Part shown: piece by piece, positions 11,687 to 20,235 of the stretch | Layout of the letters: each line of letters begins with the position of its first letter | Numbering within the stretch: position 1 is the stretch's first letter | Source: CAVVXX01 sp963707975 | GTDB taxonomy: Bacteria; Pseudomonadota; Alphaproteobacteria; Micropepsales; Micropepsaceae | Assembly (NCBI GenBank): GCA_963707975.1 | Contig: OY970177.1 | Location: forward strand, 1 to 64,000 | Direction: 5' to 3' | Length of the DNA stretch: 64,000 nt | Notes under the pieces: model-generated | What the model saw: only the letters and a program-made list of their open reading frames with translations | Database searches by the model: none | Told to the model about the DNA's origin: nothing | Made by a program: the position numbers and the translations under genes

Positions 11687-12760
11687 CTATTGATCGTTCC
11701 GGATAGTGTCTTCCTGATCGCCATTGTCCGTCGGTTGAGGTTTTGTCCGGTTAGGCTGTGCGTTTTGCGCAGCCGCAAGACGTGGTGACAGCCGCGGTTC
11801 GGGCGCGGGGCCCGTTAGCGCAGCCGGCGGCTCCATCACATCCTGCAGCCCAGTGTCTGCGGCTTGCGGTGCTACGTCTTGAGGGGCAGATTCCATGGTC
11901 TCTGGCACTTCGGCGGCGGCTGCGCCTGGCGGGGGTTCGGCGGGAACCCTGTAATCCACCACATGGACGTAATCAGCGGAGTCGGCGTCGCTAAACAGCG
12001 CCACGCGCAAATTGGCGCCATCGCCCACCACGATGCCAACTGGCAACTCGGGCGGCAATTGCCCGCCATCGCCGGAGGAAATTACCCGGTCGCCCTCTTT
12101 CACCGGTCCGCCGCGCTCGTCGATTTCGAGATTGGGCGTCGGTGTATTGTCGCCGGCCATGATAGCGCGATGGTTAGACGGCTGTATCACCACAGGAATG
12201 CGGCTATTGAGATCGGTGAGCAGGATTACCCAGCATGTACGGTCGCCAGTGAGATAGATGCGACCGATGAGGCCGCGGTCATCCACCACCGCTTGGCCTG
12301 CCTTCACGCCATCCTGGCTGCCAGCGTTCAGGATCATGGTCTTGACGAAAGGATGGCTGGATTCGCCAATCACGCGTGCGGCCACCGAAGGGAGTTCGGG
12401 ATTAGGCACCGCGTGCAGCAGCAATTCGTAACGCCCTACCCGCCGCTCGAGCGCCAACGCCGCGTTTTGCCAGTGGTGGAGCTCAGCGTTCTCCTGCTTG
12501 AGGTGGAGATTTTCCGAATAGACGGAAAAGATCGTGCCAATGCTGCCGATCCAGCGTTCGACGCCGGATACCGGTTCGCGCACGTCCTCAAGTACCGGTG
12601 CAACCCAATCGGATAGCCGCGCGCGCGCGTGATCGAAAATGGACGCTTCGGCCTTGCCCAAGAGCACAATGATGACGGCAATGACGGCGCAAACGGCAAG
12701 CGGAAGCTGCGCTGCGCCTGAACCGCGCCCTCGCGAAAGCCTCCACCCGTTCCCAACCAT
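11687..12760 (-). CDS. mreC: Rod shape-determining protein MreC
   Basis: Bitopic periplasmic scaffold of the elongasome, 357 aa from ATG 12758-12760 (preceded by GAGGACGGGG). One transmembrane helix lies at about 20-37, then a helical region (LHLKQENAELHHWQNAALALERR) that would form the coiled coil. The MreC beta domains follow, with ARVIGESSHPF, NAGSQDGVKAGQAVV, GLIGRI and GDGGQLPPELPVGIV. The last 80-90 residues are a Pro/Ala/Gln-rich tail, typical of alphaproteobacterial MreC. The frame stays open upstream, but that part lacks a start context and overlaps the mreB 3' end. Part of the mre operon, 34 bp after mreB. Confidence 0.93.
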   Translation of the reverse strand: MVGNGWRLSRGRGSGAAQLPLAVCAVIAVIIVLLGKAEASIFDHARARLSDWVAPVLEDVREPVSGVERWIGSIGTIFSVYSENLHLKQENAELHHWQNAALALERRVGRYELLLHAVPNPELPSVAARVIGESSHPFVKTMILNAGSQDGVKAGQAVVDDRGLIGRIYLTGDRTCWVILLTDLNSRIPVVIQPSNHRAIMAGDNTPTPNLEIDERGGPVKEGDRVISSGDGGQLPPELPVGIVVGDGANLRVALFSDADSADYVHVVDYRVPAEPPPGAAAAEVPETMESAPQDVAPQAADTGLQDVMEPPAALTGPAPEPRLSPRLAAAQNAQPNRTKPQPTDNGDQEDTIRNDQ

Positions 12761-12794
12761 GTGCCCCGTCCTCGCAGGACTCCCTATGGCGCCA

Positions 12795-13835
12795 TCAAAA
12801 TGCCGTCGAAAGCACGTGACGCATGTGCTTGGCGTTTTCCAGCGTGCGGCCTGTGCCAAGCGCCACGCAAGATAGCGCATCATCGGCGATCGAAATGGGC
12901 AAGCCCGTCTCGTCGCGCAAAACCTGATCGAGATTGGCAAGCAGCGAGCCGCCGCCCGTCAGCACGATGCCCTTGTCTACGATATCGGCGGCAAGTTCCG
13001 GCGGTGTCGCTTCCAGCGCCACTTTCACCGCTTCGACAATCGCACTCACCGGCTCTGTCAAGGCTTCCGCGATTTGCCGCTGGCTGATGGTGATTTCCTT
13101 GGGCACGCCATTGAGCAGATCACGGCCCTTGATCTCCAGCGTCACGCCATTGCCTTCTAGTGGCGGCGCGGCAGAGCCGATTTCTTTCTTGATGCGCTCA
13201 GCCGTTGCCTCGCCGATCAGGAGGTTATGGTGGCGGCGAATATAGGCGATGATCGCCTCATCCATTTTGTCGCCACCCACACGCACCGAGCGCGAATAGA
13301 CAATGCCACCTAAGCTCAGCACCGCCACTTCCGTGGTGCCGCCGCCAATGTCGACCACCATCGATCCCGTGGGTTCATTGACAGGAAGCCCCGCGCCAAT
13401 CGCAGCCGCCATCGGCTCCTCGATAAGATAGACGCGGCGCGCGCCTGCCGAAAGCGCCAATTCCTGAATGGCGCGACGTTCTACGGCGGTCGAGCCAGAC
13501 GGCACGCAAACGATGATCATCGGATTGGCGAAGGAGCGACGGTTGTGCACCTTGCGGATGAAGTGCTTGATCATTTCTTCCGCCACCTCGAAATCGGCGA
13601 TAACGCCGTCGCGCATGGGGCGGATGGCTTCGATATTTCCCGGCGTGCGGCCCAGCATCATCTTGGCATCGTTGCCGACCGCCAGCACCTGCTTCTTGCC
13701 GCCCTTGTTCACGATGGCGACGACCGACGGCTCATTCAGCACGATGCCGCGTCCCTTGACGTAGACAAGAGTGTTTGCCGTGCCCAGATCGATCGCCATG
13801 TCGCTGGAAAGCATGCCAAAGAGATCACCAAACAT
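12795..13835 (-). CDS. mreB: Actin-like cell shape protein MreB
   Basis: Bacterial actin of 346 aa that forms membrane-associated filaments directing the elongasome. Nucleotide-binding signatures are clear: phosphate-1 motif DLGTANTLVYV near residue 16, phosphate-2 motif DIGGGTTEVAVLSLGG mid-protein, and the C-terminal adenosine motif GIVLTGGGSLL. The start MFGDLFGMLSSDMAIDLG matches the usual MreB N terminus. It is the first gene of mreB-mreC-mreD-mrdA-rodA; the promoter should lie in the 440 bp upstream. Confidence 0.97.
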   Translation of the reverse strand: MFGDLFGMLSSDMAIDLGTANTLVYVKGRGIVLNEPSVVAIVNKGGKKQVLAVGNDAKMMLGRTPGNIEAIRPMRDGVIADFEVAEEMIKHFIRKVHNRRSFANPMIIVCVPSGSTAVERRAIQELALSAGARRVYLIEEPMAAAIGAGLPVNEPTGSMVVDIGGGTTEVAVLSLGGIVYSRSVRVGGDKMDEAIIAYIRRHHNLLIGEATAERIKKEIGSAAPPLEGNGVTLEIKGRDLLNGVPKEITISQRQIAEALTEPVSAIVEAVKVALEATPPELAADIVDKGIVLTGGGSLLANLDQVLRDETGLPISIADDALSCVALGTGRTLENAKHMRHVLSTAF

Positions 13836-14275
13836 AAATTACCGTGCGCTCCCTAAAGTCCGTCTACGGTCAATATGATCCGTATACATCTCATTATCGC
13901 CATGGCCCGCGGCATCCTGGCCCGTATCCTGCGCGATGAACGGCGCAAAGACATTAAAAATGGTCAAAGGTCGAGGATCACTTTTCCTCGCGCTCTTCGG
14001 CTCGCGTCCCCTCGTCATTGTTGGACCGTTACGCCCGCTGGACCGGTTTCGTGGCTTAACCCGACCCGGCTAAGCTCCCGTAAAAAAGAGCGCTTTTGCC
14101 GCTTTCCACAAGCTTTTACGCCGATTTGGTTGACCCCCGCAAGCAAGTGGCAGGGTCAATTTTCCACGGGCCGCGGCAGCAAGAAAGCCACCAGAAACCG
14201 GCCTGCAGTTCAGCCTCGGGCCCTATCGAGCCGGAATTAACGACAGTTTAGTACGAGCACTGCCAACATGGGGGG
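13836..14275. other. Intergenic region between divergent mreB and the PAS-domain gene
   Basis: 440 bp that must contain promoters for mreB (minus) and the PAS gene (plus). A plus-strand open frame (13875-14240) exists, but its product is Arg/Ser-rich, has no recognisable domain and looks like a GC-rich chance frame. I see no RNA gene or strong hairpin. Confidence 0.5.
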
Positions 14276-14785
14276 ATGTCGAAGGCTAGGACGAGTTTCA
14301 AGTTGTCGGAACAACCCCGCGACCAAGTCGTCTTTAGCCAAGGCGATACGGTCGAGCACCCCGATTTACGCTCGCTTCTGGCGCTGTGGAACGAAAAACG
14401 CGGCGAGCGGCGCATGCCAGCCCGCGACGATTTTACCCCTCGCGATATGAAGGCTTATCTCCGACGCATCCACCTTTATGACGTGGTGGAGGGCGGGCGC
14501 GACTTCCGCATCCGCGTGCTCGGCACCTCGATGACCATCGGCATGGGCCAGGACCCGACCGGAAAGCTGATATCGGCCTATCCTGATCCGGTTGCTGGAC
14601 ATCGTTTCATGCTGATTCTTCAGCATGTTGTCTCGATCGCGCGTCCCGTGCGCGTGGTGGCCGACCACCTCATCCCCGAGCGCCTTGCCACCATGCAGAC
14701 CGAAGCCCTGTGGCTGCCCTTGGGATCCGCAAACACGGTCGAGCAGGTGCTCGCCGCATCCATTATCGCGCTTAATCAATACTGA
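14276..14785 (+). CDS. PAS-domain protein (PAS_5-like)
   Basis: Protein of 169 aa resembling the alphaproteobacterial single-domain PAS_5 family. Visible landmarks are LRSLLALWNEKRGERRMPARDDF, the segment LYDVVEGGRDFRIRVLGT and GMGQDPTGKLISAYP, the usual layout of this family (short helical lead, then the PAS core). No output domain, membrane segment or signal peptide is present. The function is unknown; a regulatory role is only inferred from the fold. The start ATG 14276 directly follows a G run with almost no spacer, so the initiation site is uncertain. It converges with ilvC, 3 nt between stop codons. Confidence 0.75.
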   Translation: MSKARTSFKLSEQPRDQVVFSQGDTVEHPDLRSLLALWNEKRGERRMPARDDFTPRDMKAYLRRIHLYDVVEGGRDFRIRVLGTSMTIGMGQDPTGKLISAYPDPVAGHRFMLILQHVVSIARPVRVVADHLIPERLATMQTEALWLPLGSANTVEQVLAASIIALNQY

Positions 14786-14788
14786 ACC

Positions 14789-15781
14789 TCAGCGATCCTT
14801 GCCAAGCCAAGGCATCATGGCACGGAGACGCGCGCCCACTTCTTCGATTGGGTGCTTGGCTGTCTTGGCCCGCATGGCCTTGAGTTCGGGCTGGCCGGCT
14901 GCATGTTCAGCTATCCAATCGCGGGCAAATTTACCGGACCGAATGTCTTCCAGCACCCGCTTCATCTCGGTTTTGACGGCTTCGTTGATGATGCGAGGGC
15001 CGGTGACGTATTCGCCATATTCCGCGGTGTTCGAAATCTTTTCGTTGATCCCCGCGATGCCGCCCTCGTAGATCAGGTCGGCCAGCAGTTTCACCTGGTG
15101 CAGGCATTCGAAATAGGCCATTTCGGGCTCATAACCAGCCTCCACCAGGGTTTCGTAGGCGGCGTGGATAAGGTTGGCTTGGCCTCCGCACAGCACTACG
15201 CCTTCGCCAAACAGATCGGTTTCGCATTCCTCGCGGAAGGTCGTTTCCATAATGCCGGGACGCCCACAGCCGAGCGCCGAAGCATAGGAAAGCCCCAGCG
15301 TCTTGGCTGAGCCTGTGGCATCCTGCGCAACCGCAAGCAGGCAAAGCAGACCTTGCCCATGCTCGTATTCCGAGCGGAGCTGGTGGGCTGGGCCTTCTGG
15401 AGCGACCAAAATGAGATCGAGATCGGCGCGCGGCTCGAAAGTGCGGTAATGCACGGCGAAACCATGGGCGAAAACGAGTGCGCCGCCTTTTTTCAGGTTA
15501 GGTGCGATATCGGCATTGTAGATTTCGCCCTGCAATTCGTCGGGCAGGCCCATGAAAACCACATCTGCCCAGCGTGCGGCCTCGGCAACCGGCGTTGTCT
15601 TAAAATTGTCCGTCTTCGCTTTTTCGGCGCTTGCGCCCGGGCGGTTTCCCACCGCGAGTCCGACGCCCGAGTCACGCAGGTTAAGCGCGTGCGCCCTGCC
15701 CTGGCTGCCATAGCCCACGACAACGACCTTCTTGCGCTTGATGAAATCGCGGTCGGCGTCGGGGTCGTAATGCACGCGCAT
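14789..15781 (-). CDS. ilvC: Class I ketol-acid reductoisomerase-like protein with altered active site
   Basis: Full-length (330 aa) member of the IlvC family, which normally converts acetolactate and acetohydroxybutyrate to dihydroxy acids in valine, leucine and isoleucine synthesis. The Rossmann motif GYGSQG lies at 23-28 and the knotted C-terminal domain is recognisable. His106, Asp189, Glu193, Glu225 and Ser250 match the usual catalytic and metal ligands. Two normally invariant positions are changed: the catalytic Lys of APKGPGH is Glu129 (APEGPAH), and the second-metal Glu of FECLHE is Gln229 (FECLHQ). GSQGHAHAL is also GSQGRAHAL. It starts 1 nt after the miaA stop. Genes for acetolactate synthase (ilvB/ilvH) are absent nearby. 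It may be an inactive or repurposed paralogue; the symbol reflects family only. Confidence 0.85.
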   Translation of the reverse strand: MRVHYDPDADRDFIKRKKVVVVGYGSQGRAHALNLRDSGVGLAVGNRPGASAEKAKTDNFKTTPVAEAARWADVVFMGLPDELQGEIYNADIAPNLKKGGALVFAHGFAVHYRTFEPRADLDLILVAPEGPAHQLRSEYEHGQGLLCLLAVAQDATGSAKTLGLSYASALGCGRPGIMETTFREECETDLFGEGVVLCGGQANLIHAAYETLVEAGYEPEMAYFECLHQVKLLADLIYEGGIAGINEKISNTAEYGEYVTGPRIINEAVKTEMKRVLEDIRSGKFARDWIAEHAAGQPELKAMRAKTAKHPIEEVGARLRAMMPWLGKDR

Positions 15782-15782
15782 T

Positions 15783-16712
15783 TCAGCGTTCCCACAAAGA
15801 TATATCGACCAGAATGGCACTTCGCGCATCGGTGCCCTGCATCCAGCGCCAACCGGGCATGCGGTTTCGGAACCAGGTGAGCTGGCGCTTGGCGTAGTTA
15901 CGGGTTTCGCGGCTCGCTTCGGTTATGGCGTCGGCAAGGCTTATTTGGCCGGCCAGATGGCGCTGCAATTGTGGCAGGCCGAGCGCCTTGGCTGCCGGCA
16001 GCGCGGGGTCGATGCCCATTAGCGCGCGCGCTTCTTCGAGCGCGCCCCCTTCGGTCATTGCAGCAAAGCGTCTGTCTATCTGCTCGTAAAGCAGTGGCCG
16101 CGACGGTGCTACGACGTAACGTGCGAGCCTGAGCCCGCTCAACACAGGCTGGCCCGATGATTTCTGCCACGTACTCAGAGGACGCCCCGTCGCTTCGACC
16201 ACGTCGAGCGCGCGCAGGATGCGCTGCGTGTCGGAGAGGTTCAGCCGCGCTGCAGTCTCGGGATCGCGTTGCGAGAGATCGGCGAAAATCGCTTCGGTGC
16301 CTTCTTCTTCGAAGCGATCGCGGATGCGCGCACGCACTTCGGGTGGCACCGGCGGAATGGGCGACAGTCCCTCCAGCAGCGCCCCGAAATAAAGCCCCGT
16401 GCCGCCGACAAAAATGGGCAAAAGATTTGCTGCCTGCACCTCGGCAAGCGCGAGGGGAGCATCGTCCTGATAGCGCCCCACCGAATAGCGCTCGCGCGCC
16501 GGAACGTGGCCGTAAAGCAGGTGCGGCGCGCGCGCTTCATCGGCGGCCGTTGGGCGCGCGGAAAGCGCGCGCAGCTCGGCGTAGACTTGCATTAAATCGC
16601 AATTGATGATGGCCCCGCCCAGCCGCTCGGCCAGAGCCAACGCCACCGCAGACTTGCCGCTGGCGGTCGGCCCTGCAATAAGCACAGCGTCCAATAACAT
16701 GCTGCTAGGCAT
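15783..16712 (-). CDS. miaA: tRNA dimethylallyltransferase
   Basis: Adds the isopentenyl group to A37 of tRNAs reading UNN codons. The P-loop GPTASGKSA is near the N terminus, followed by NCDLMQVY (the substrate-binding Asp region), SVGRYQDDA, VGGTGLYF and the C-terminal tRNA-binding part with KALGLPQL and NYAKRQLTWFRN. About 309 aa from ATG 16710-16712. In-frame ATGs at 16700, 16721 and 16757 are alternatives; no ribosome site is decisive, and the longest would overlap serB. It is divergent from serB with a very short gap and is followed 1 nt later by ilvC. Confidence 0.93.
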   Translation of the reverse strand: MPSSMLLDAVLIAGPTASGKSAVALALAERLGGAIINCDLMQVYAELRALSARPTAADEARAPHLLYGHVPARERYSVGRYQDDAPLALAEVQAANLLPIFVGGTGLYFGALLEGLSPIPPVPPEVRARIRDRFEEEGTEAIFADLSQRDPETAARLNLSDTQRILRALDVVEATGRPLSTWQKSSGQPVLSGLRLARYVVAPSRPLLYEQIDRRFAAMTEGGALEEARALMGIDPALPAAKALGLPQLQRHLAGQISLADAITEASRETRNYAKRQLTWFRNRMPGWRWMQGTDARSAILVDISLWER

Positions 16713-16738
16713 AGCTTTCATTCGGCGAGACTCGCAAC

Positions 16739-17629
16739 GTGCGCGCACAATGGCCATTTGTTCTAAACGTTATTGGCCGAGGTGCCGAGCCTGCAGCGTT
16801 TCGGGGCGCATTGCCGAGCGTGCTCGGCGATTCGGTCACGCTCGCCCCGGCGCGCGCTTTTGACATTCCGTTTGACGGCGAGCCTGCAGCCGTTCTGCGC
16901 GCCGCGCGCGAGGCCGCACAAGGGCTGCCATATGATGTCAATGTTATTCCTAGTGCCAACCGGCGCAAGAAGCTCCTGATCGCCGACATGGATTCCACCA
17001 TCGTCGGCTGTGAATGCATCGACGAGCTGGCCACCATGGCGGGCGTTAGGGAGAAAGTGGCAGCCATCACTGAGCGCACCATGCGGGGCGAGCTCGATTT
17101 CGCTTCATCCCTTCGCGAGCGCGCGGTGCTGCTGACAGGCTTACGAGTGGAAGAGTTAGCCCGGGTTTATGCCGAGCGCGTGCGACTCAATCCCGGCGCG
17201 CGTGAACTCGTCGCCACCATGCGGGCTAATGGGGCGAAGGCTGTGCTAGTATCGGGCGGATTTACCTATTTCACCGGGCGTGTCGCTGACGATGTGGGCT
17301 TCGACATGCATCAGGCAAACCGCCTGCGCCACGACGGAAAAAAACTTACTGGCGAAGTCGAGGAACCTATCCTGGGGCGCGAGGCAAAGCTGAAAGCGCT
17401 TGAAGACGCGGCTGCCGCAAACGGGCTTGGCATTCCCGACACGCTGGCCGTGGGCGACGGCGCCAACGACATCGACATGATCCGTCATGCGGGCCTCGGT
17501 GTCGGATACCGCGCCAAGCCCGCGGTGTGTGCCGCTGCTAATGCCATTATCGCGCATGGCGATCTGACGGCGCTACTTTATTTGCAGGGCTATCGCAGAG
17601 AAGAAATTATCGGGTGGCAACCGCGTTAG
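16739..17629 (+). CDS. serB: Phosphoserine phosphatase
   Basis: HAD-family enzyme for the last step of serine synthesis, 296 aa. An N-terminal regulatory-like region (about 1-75) precedes the catalytic domain. Motif I is ADMDSTIVGCE with the nucleophile Asp, motif II is VSGGFTYF, the conserved Lys is in GREAKLKAL and motif III is VGDGANDIDM. The start is GTG 16739, since no ATG gives a full N terminus. It is head-to-head with miaA with few bases between them, so promoters must overlap the other gene's 5' end. Confidence 0.93.
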   Translation: MRAQWPFVLNVIGRGAEPAAFRGALPSVLGDSVTLAPARAFDIPFDGEPAAVLRAAREAAQGLPYDVNVIPSANRRKKLLIADMDSTIVGCECIDELATMAGVREKVAAITERTMRGELDFASSLRERAVLLTGLRVEELARVYAERVRLNPGARELVATMRANGAKAVLVSGGFTYFTGRVADDVGFDMHQANRLRHDGKKLTGEVEEPILGREAKLKALEDAAAANGLGIPDTLAVGDGANDIDMIRHAGLGVGYRAKPAVCAAANAIIAHGDLTALLYLQGYRREEIIGWQPR

Positions 17630-17650
17630 CCGCGCCAACAGCTCGCCAAT

Positions 17651-17690
17651 CACAAAAAACAAAGGAGCGGATGGTTTCCCATCCGCTCCC
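17651..17690 (-). terminator. Rho-independent terminator of the S53 peptidase gene
   Basis: Perfect 11-bp stem (17664-17674 with 17679-17689) with loop TTTC. On the minus strand it is followed by TTTGTTTTTTGTG, a proper U tract. It sits 42 bp beyond the S53 peptidase stop. On the plus strand no T run follows, so it serves serB poorly. Confidence 0.85.
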
Positions 17691-17731
17691 AAATGCTTCC
17701 AATCTCTCGACTGGAATTAGTTGGTGAACCC

Positions 17732-19891
17732 TTACGGCCAGTCGCCAACCAAATTCGCCGCGTTGACTGAGCCTAAGCCGGTCGCGAAGTTCCAGCCCTT
17801 GCCTGCATTATAGGCCGACAGATACTTCTTATCATTAGTCGACAGCACACCCTCGGTGCCCGAAGGCAGATAGCAATTGACCTTGCCCTCGCACGGCGCA
17901 TCCATATCGCCCTGGGTTACGTTGTTGAAGACGCAGGTGCTGGCGATGCCTGAGCCAAGCGTCGAATTGCAAGCAGCATTGCCGTGCGAACCATACTCGG
18001 CGTTTGCGAGCGCGTAATAGACCGGATTGGGATTGCCTTGACGACCATCCGGATTGCTAACGCTCTGCTGCTTGTGGTCGACGAGGGCCTGGATGCCCGC
18101 CATGATCGGCGAGGCGAACGATGTGCCACCATAACCAAAGTAGAAGCCGCCAAAGTAAGTGATTATGTACGAGTGACCCCAAGGCCAGAAGGAGGCGAAG
18201 AGGGACACGTCGGGCGTATCACGCACGCCATCCTTGGGATTGCCGAACACCATTTGCCAGGAAGGTTTCGCAAAACCCTTGCAGCTGCCGCTGACCACGC
18301 CTGGGATCGATGGCGTGCCCGTGGCGCAGCCGCTCGGCCCGCCACTGCCACCAGCTGTTCCGTAGGTGGGAATATTAGAATGATTGCAGAAGCCGTTCTT
18401 GCCGTAGGTCACAGGCGAACCGCCGAAGAAGCTGGCGGTTAGTATACTCGCACAACCCGAGTTCCAGGGAATTTCCGGGACATAGGAGAGCGCCGAGGAG
18501 GCCGGAAACCCTGCCGTGGTCCAATAGGCGCTCTGCGTGCCAGCGTAGGTATCACCGAAATCGGTTCCGCCTACGTTTACGTCATATTGCGATGACGCGA
18601 ATCCACTGGCGCCAATGCCATGAGTGGCAAATGACGAACGGTCGCATTGAGAGGCCATTTGGTCACCAGCAGAAACGAATACCGAAACGCCCTCGGCCGC
18701 GGCCTGCTGATAGGCCGAGTTAAAGGCCGCGTTTGCGGTAGCACCGAGGAAAGTTTCGCATTCGCCATAGCTGATGCTGACGATTGTCGGCGGCGTGGTG
18801 TTGATGAGGTTATTAAACGCGATCAAGCCACCAAAGCTGGTAGCGGTGTCCAAGCAAGCGGCAAGCACGATGTTTGCGCCCGGTGCCGCGGCAGATGACC
18901 ATTCGATGTCCAGACTTGCTTCAACGTCATCGCCATTGTCACCAGGATTGCCGCAATTGTTTACGCCAGTGCCGGTGGCCGGGTTGACTTGCGTGAAGGT
19001 GCCAGTGCCAGTTACGCCGAACTCCGAGCGGAAGAGCGTCCAATCCGTGTTCGCGGAACCACCAGCTACGTTTGTGTCCTCGATAAGGACGATTGTCGTG
19101 CCCTGCCCGGTATTGCCGCCGGATAAAACAGGATTGATGTTGTAAATCTTGGTTATGTCGCCAGGCGACATGATGTTGCACTCCGGAACCGGGAAGCCGT
19201 AGCTCTCGCAGCCCGTGATCGTCGTATTGGACTTGGCCAATTGGCTGGTGGATATTGGAGTTGGCTTCGTCGTGCTGGATAATGCTGGATGCGGCATGAA
19301 ATTATGCAACGAAACGATGCCGCCAACAGCGGGCGCGAGAGCGGCGGGGATTTGCGGATCGCGCATATTGGCGATGTGCTTCTGACCATTGACACTCAGA
19401 TTATGAATCTCTGTGCCAAAAGCAGTGCGCACCCGTCCGGCCGTGCCAGTGAAGTCGATCAGCATACCGCTGGGATAAACCACGTTGACTGTAAAGCCGT
19501 GGGCGGTGAGCCAGCCCGTCACCTTCTGAACGTCGGAAGGCGAAGGCCCGAATTGCTTACCGAAATCAGCGGGTGTGAGCCACTTGTGATAGTTGGGCGA
19601 GTTGCGATCATGCATCTGATCGATCAAATTCTCGAGCGCTTGTTCGCGTTCGGCTGGGCGCTGCAACGTGAGCTGCATATGGTCCAAGACCAAGCTGTCT
19701 GAAACCAGACCGCGGTCATTTGTGGCATTCGCTTCAGGACGCGTATTGCCCGATAGCGTCACGCGCGCACCATCGTTGATGGGCTGTGTGATGAGCGCAC
19801 GGGCCTGATCGGCCGCTACTGACGGCGAAACATATGCAAACGTCAGAGCGATTACGCCCAGTGCCAAAGTAAGACTGGAACTGCGAAGCAT
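17732..19891 (-). CDS. Secreted S53 (sedolisin/kumamolisin-type) serine-carboxyl peptidase precursor
   Basis: A 719-aa preproenzyme. Signal peptide about 1-35 (TLALGVIALTFAYVSPSVAA), then a pro-kumamolisin activation domain (about 60-215, with NYHKWLTPADFGKQFGPS) and the S53 catalytic domain. The catalytic Glu324 and Asp328 (GDDVEASLDIEW), oxyanion Asp410 (SAGDQ) and nucleophile Ser591 (GGTSFASP) are all present. The C-terminal region fits the family calcium-site area. Such enzymes are typically active at acidic pH outside the cell. The start ATG 19889-19891 has a good AAGGAG site; the frame extends nine codons upstream but lacks one. Single-gene unit with its own terminator, placed between serB and degP. 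Many cysteines in the catalytic domain suggest disulfides. Confidence 0.92.
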   Translation of the reverse strand: MLRSSSLTLALGVIALTFAYVSPSVAADQARALITQPINDGARVTLSGNTRPEANATNDRGLVSDSLVLDHMQLTLQRPAEREQALENLIDQMHDRNSPNYHKWLTPADFGKQFGPSPSDVQKVTGWLTAHGFTVNVVYPSGMLIDFTGTAGRVRTAFGTEIHNLSVNGQKHIANMRDPQIPAALAPAVGGIVSLHNFMPHPALSSTTKPTPISTSQLAKSNTTITGCESYGFPVPECNIMSPGDITKIYNINPVLSGGNTGQGTTIVLIEDTNVAGGSANTDWTLFRSEFGVTGTGTFTQVNPATGTGVNNCGNPGDNGDDVEASLDIEWSSAAAPGANIVLAACLDTATSFGGLIAFNNLINTTPPTIVSISYGECETFLGATANAAFNSAYQQAAAEGVSVFVSAGDQMASQCDRSSFATHGIGASGFASSQYDVNVGGTDFGDTYAGTQSAYWTTAGFPASSALSYVPEIPWNSGCASILTASFFGGSPVTYGKNGFCNHSNIPTYGTAGGSGGPSGCATGTPSIPGVVSGSCKGFAKPSWQMVFGNPKDGVRDTPDVSLFASFWPWGHSYIITYFGGFYFGYGGTSFASPIMAGIQALVDHKQQSVSNPDGRQGNPNPVYYALANAEYGSHGNAACNSTLGSGIASTCVFNNVTQGDMDAPCEGKVNCYLPSGTEGVLSTNDKKYLSAYNAGKGWNFATGLGSVNAANLVGDWP

Positions 19892-20235
19892 GGAGGTGCT
19901 CCTTACAAGTGCCGACAAGTTTCCAGCGGCTTGCCAAGCTGTGTCCGATGGGAAGATTCCCGCCCGCCTAACAATACTCTAGATGATCACGGCGCAAATG
20001 ACGAGTCTGATTGTTTGGCACTAATGCATGGCAAAACTCTATCCATTCCAATGAGTTAAGGCTCCGCTATCGCTAGAATTGAGCCGAATATTGTGGGCAA
20101 TTCGCAACACTCGGCGAAAAACTTTGACCCAAAAGAGAGAGGAAATAAGCCGAGGGTTCTGGCAGTCAAATGGCTCGGTGCACCAGCCCAAATCACTCCC
20201 CTATGGTCCCGAATCACCCCCGTCAGTAAAGCGAT
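19892..20235. other. Intergenic region upstream of the S53 peptidase
   Basis: 344 bp, somewhat AT-richer than its surroundings. It contains the AAGGAG ribosome site of the peptidase just right of 19891 and presumably its promoter. No open frame with a recognisable product and no strong terminator for degP could be seen. Confidence 0.5.

Noticed and set aside
13875..14240. 121-codon plus-strand frame in the mreB upstream region
   Set aside because: Arg/Ser-rich chance sequence without ribosome site or similarity; the region more likely holds promoters.
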